NCBI GenBank assembly: GCA_046049675.1
Contig: JBJORA010000122.1
Coordinates: 16,563-80,562 of the forward strand
Length of the DNA stretch: 64,000 bases
Origin: CAIXQW01 sp046049675
Lineage (GTDB): Bacteria > Bacteroidota > Bacteroidia > Chitinophagales > Chitinophagaceae
Reading direction: 5' to 3'
Part shown: positions 63,198 through 64,000 of the stretch, in pieces
Numbering within the stretch: position 1 is the first letter of the stretch
Layout of the letters: every line of letters starts with the position of its first letter
Translations under genes and position numbers: made by a program
Notes under the pieces: generated by a model
What the model was told of the DNA's origin: nothing
What the model saw: the letters and a program-made list of their open reading frames with translations, nothing else
Database searches by the model: none

Positions 63198-63776
63198 GTG
63201 ATTGACAAGCTTTTTATAAAAATAAGACAAAAATCCAGCAAAATAGCCCCAATCGGCATGTTTATAGGCGTGGCTATTGGCATTTGCTTGCAACAAGCGT
63301 GCAAACCGTACAAAGATCCTGCGCCAGTAGACCTTGGTCTTACCAACCCATATTGCAATGATCCACGTGCGATTAACTACAACTGGGGCTTCCCTGGCAA
63401 GCCAGATAATAGTGTTTGCATCTACCCTAGCGAAGCTTTTGGAGGAACATACATTTGTAGCGACAGTATTATAGACGGCACCGGAGCATCTAGCTTTAAT
63501 GCACAATTTACATTAACCTTAGCTGCACTTAACGATAGTACCATTAGCCTTAGTGGCCATTGCAATCCTGGCGGCAGTTATACGATGCGCGCAACAAGGA
63601 CCTTACAGTTAATTGTCGACAGCACAACCAGTTTAGGCACACCATTCTGCAGTGCAGATACAATAAATGGCATGGCGAGTAAACTTAATATCAACGATAC
63701 TGTCATCAACTACAACTATCGTTTGCTCAATAACGGCGCAACAGAAAACCACAAAGCTCAACTCATTAAGCAATAA
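63198..63776 (+). CDS. Hypothetical lipoprotein-like secreted protein, 192 aa
   Basis: From the GTG at 63198 (MIDKLFIKIRQKSSKIAPIG) the protein has five Lys and one Arg before a short hydrophobic run MFIGVAIGICLQQAC, with a probable lipidation Cys36. The mature part is beta-rich with eight further Cys, including NPYCNDPRAINYNWGF, NSVCIYPSEAFGGTYICSDS and SGHCNPGGSYTM, likely disulfide bonded. I do not recognise a family. It lies between the divergent rpsU and ribE (18-bp gap to ribE). Alternative start: ATG at 63258, which would leave a very short signal. Confidence 0.6.
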   Translation: MIDKLFIKIRQKSSKIAPIGMFIGVAIGICLQQACKPYKDPAPVDLGLTNPYCNDPRAINYNWGFPGKPDNSVCIYPSEAFGGTYICSDSIIDGTGASSFNAQFTLTLAALNDSTISLSGHCNPGGSYTMRATRTLQLIVDSTTSLGTPFCSADTINGMASKLNINDTVINYNYRLLNNGATENHKAQLIKQ

Positions 63777-63794
63777 GGCCCAAATAATTCATCT

Positions 63795-64000
63795 ATGTTT
63801 ACAGGTATTGTAGAGTGCATGGGCACTGTTTTATCGCGCGAAGTTGAAGGTACTAATATAAAACTTCGAGTATCTGCAGAAATTGCCACGCAAATTGGCA
63901 TTGATGATAGTGTTAGCCATAATGGTATTTGCCTTACAGTAACCGATAAACAAAACGATTCTTACGCTGTATGTGCTATTGCAGAAACCATTGCCAAAAC
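63795..64000 (+). CDS. ribE: Riboflavin synthase, alpha chain (5' part; cut by window edge)
   Basis: The first 68 codons read MFTGIVECMGTVLSREVEGT ... IGIDDSVSHNGICLTVTDKQ, the start and first barrel of riboflavin synthase, which makes riboflavin from two 6,7-dimethyl-8-ribityllumazine molecules. MFTGIVE is diagnostic. The gene runs off the window. It starts 18 bp after the preceding lipoprotein gene and may share its transcript. Confidence 0.93.
   Translation, partial: MFTGIVECMGTVLSREVEGTNIKLRVSAEIATQIGIDDSVSHNGICLTVTDKQNDSYAVCAIAETIAK

Overview
The window comes from a member of the Bacteroidota, most likely a free-living gliding or T9SS-secreting lineage of the Chitinophagia/Saprospiria type. 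The genus cannot be fixed from the sequence. The phylum call rests on GldA- and GldB-type proteins, four proteins with T9SS C-terminal sorting domains (three type A, one type B), a TonB-dependent receptor paired with a DUF4249 lipoprotein, a LytS/LytTR two-component pair, and many promoters of the Bacteroidota form TTTG/TTG-N(17-20)-TAnnTTTG. Composition is AT-rich and genes are tightly packed, with few strong Shine-Dalgarno sites. Almost everything is chromosomal housekeeping or envelope biology. I see no prophage, CRISPR array or conjugative element.

Layout. 1-13 kb: lipoproteins and a T9SS protein, then gldA-accC, nadE, an outer-membrane barrel protein, gldB, and the tight run korB-mltG-thioesterase-cinA followed by a 2-oxoacid dehydrogenase E2. 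13-21 kb: a periplasmic GH13 amylase, a truncated Reg_prop sensor, a T9SS type B protein, an AraC regulator with an F420/NADP-reductase-like protein, and a transglutaminase-fold protein that lacks catalytic residues. 21.1-22.7 kb: a REP-associated HUH transposase (RAYT) set between two blocks of a 125-bp repeat made of four consecutive hairpins. 22.7-25.3 kb: a two-gene VWA / MoxR-like AAA+ operon, followed by a decayed copy of the repeat. 25.6-30 kb: fabI, an EGF-like lipoprotein, and ccmF-ccmE. 30-35 kb: a LOG-family hydrolase, a type II toxin-antitoxin pair with a duplicated palindromic operator, queA, and an MsbA-type ABC exporter.

35-42.5 kb: an ECF sigma factor followed after 5 bp by a protein predicted to span the whole envelope (cytosolic N-terminus, one inner-membrane helix, long disordered linker, outer-membrane barrel), then two related T9SS proteins. 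42.6-47.1 kb: proline dehydrogenase, mnmE and a LytS/LytTR pair. 47.2-54 kb: TonB receptor with DUF4249, a small Cys-rich lipoprotein, a B12-binding radical SAM protein and a K+ channel. 54-60.3 kb: MFS transporter, a DUF2452 fusion, tspO, an L,D-transpeptidase, a membrane protein and an arginase-family enzyme. 60.4-64 kb: four tRNAs (Thr-GGT, Gly-TCC, Tyr-GTA, Thr-TGT), hpf, a Xer recombinase, rpsU, a lipoprotein and the start of riboflavin synthase.

The most interesting signals are the RAYT/four-hairpin repeat array, the twin operators of the toxin-antitoxin promoter placed exactly 21 bp apart, the sigma-factor/trans-envelope barrel pair, and a tRNA operon with a boxA-like leader and G-quadruplex-capable spacers that lacks the expected tuf gene downstream. 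No single locus looks like a wholly new defence or biosynthetic system.
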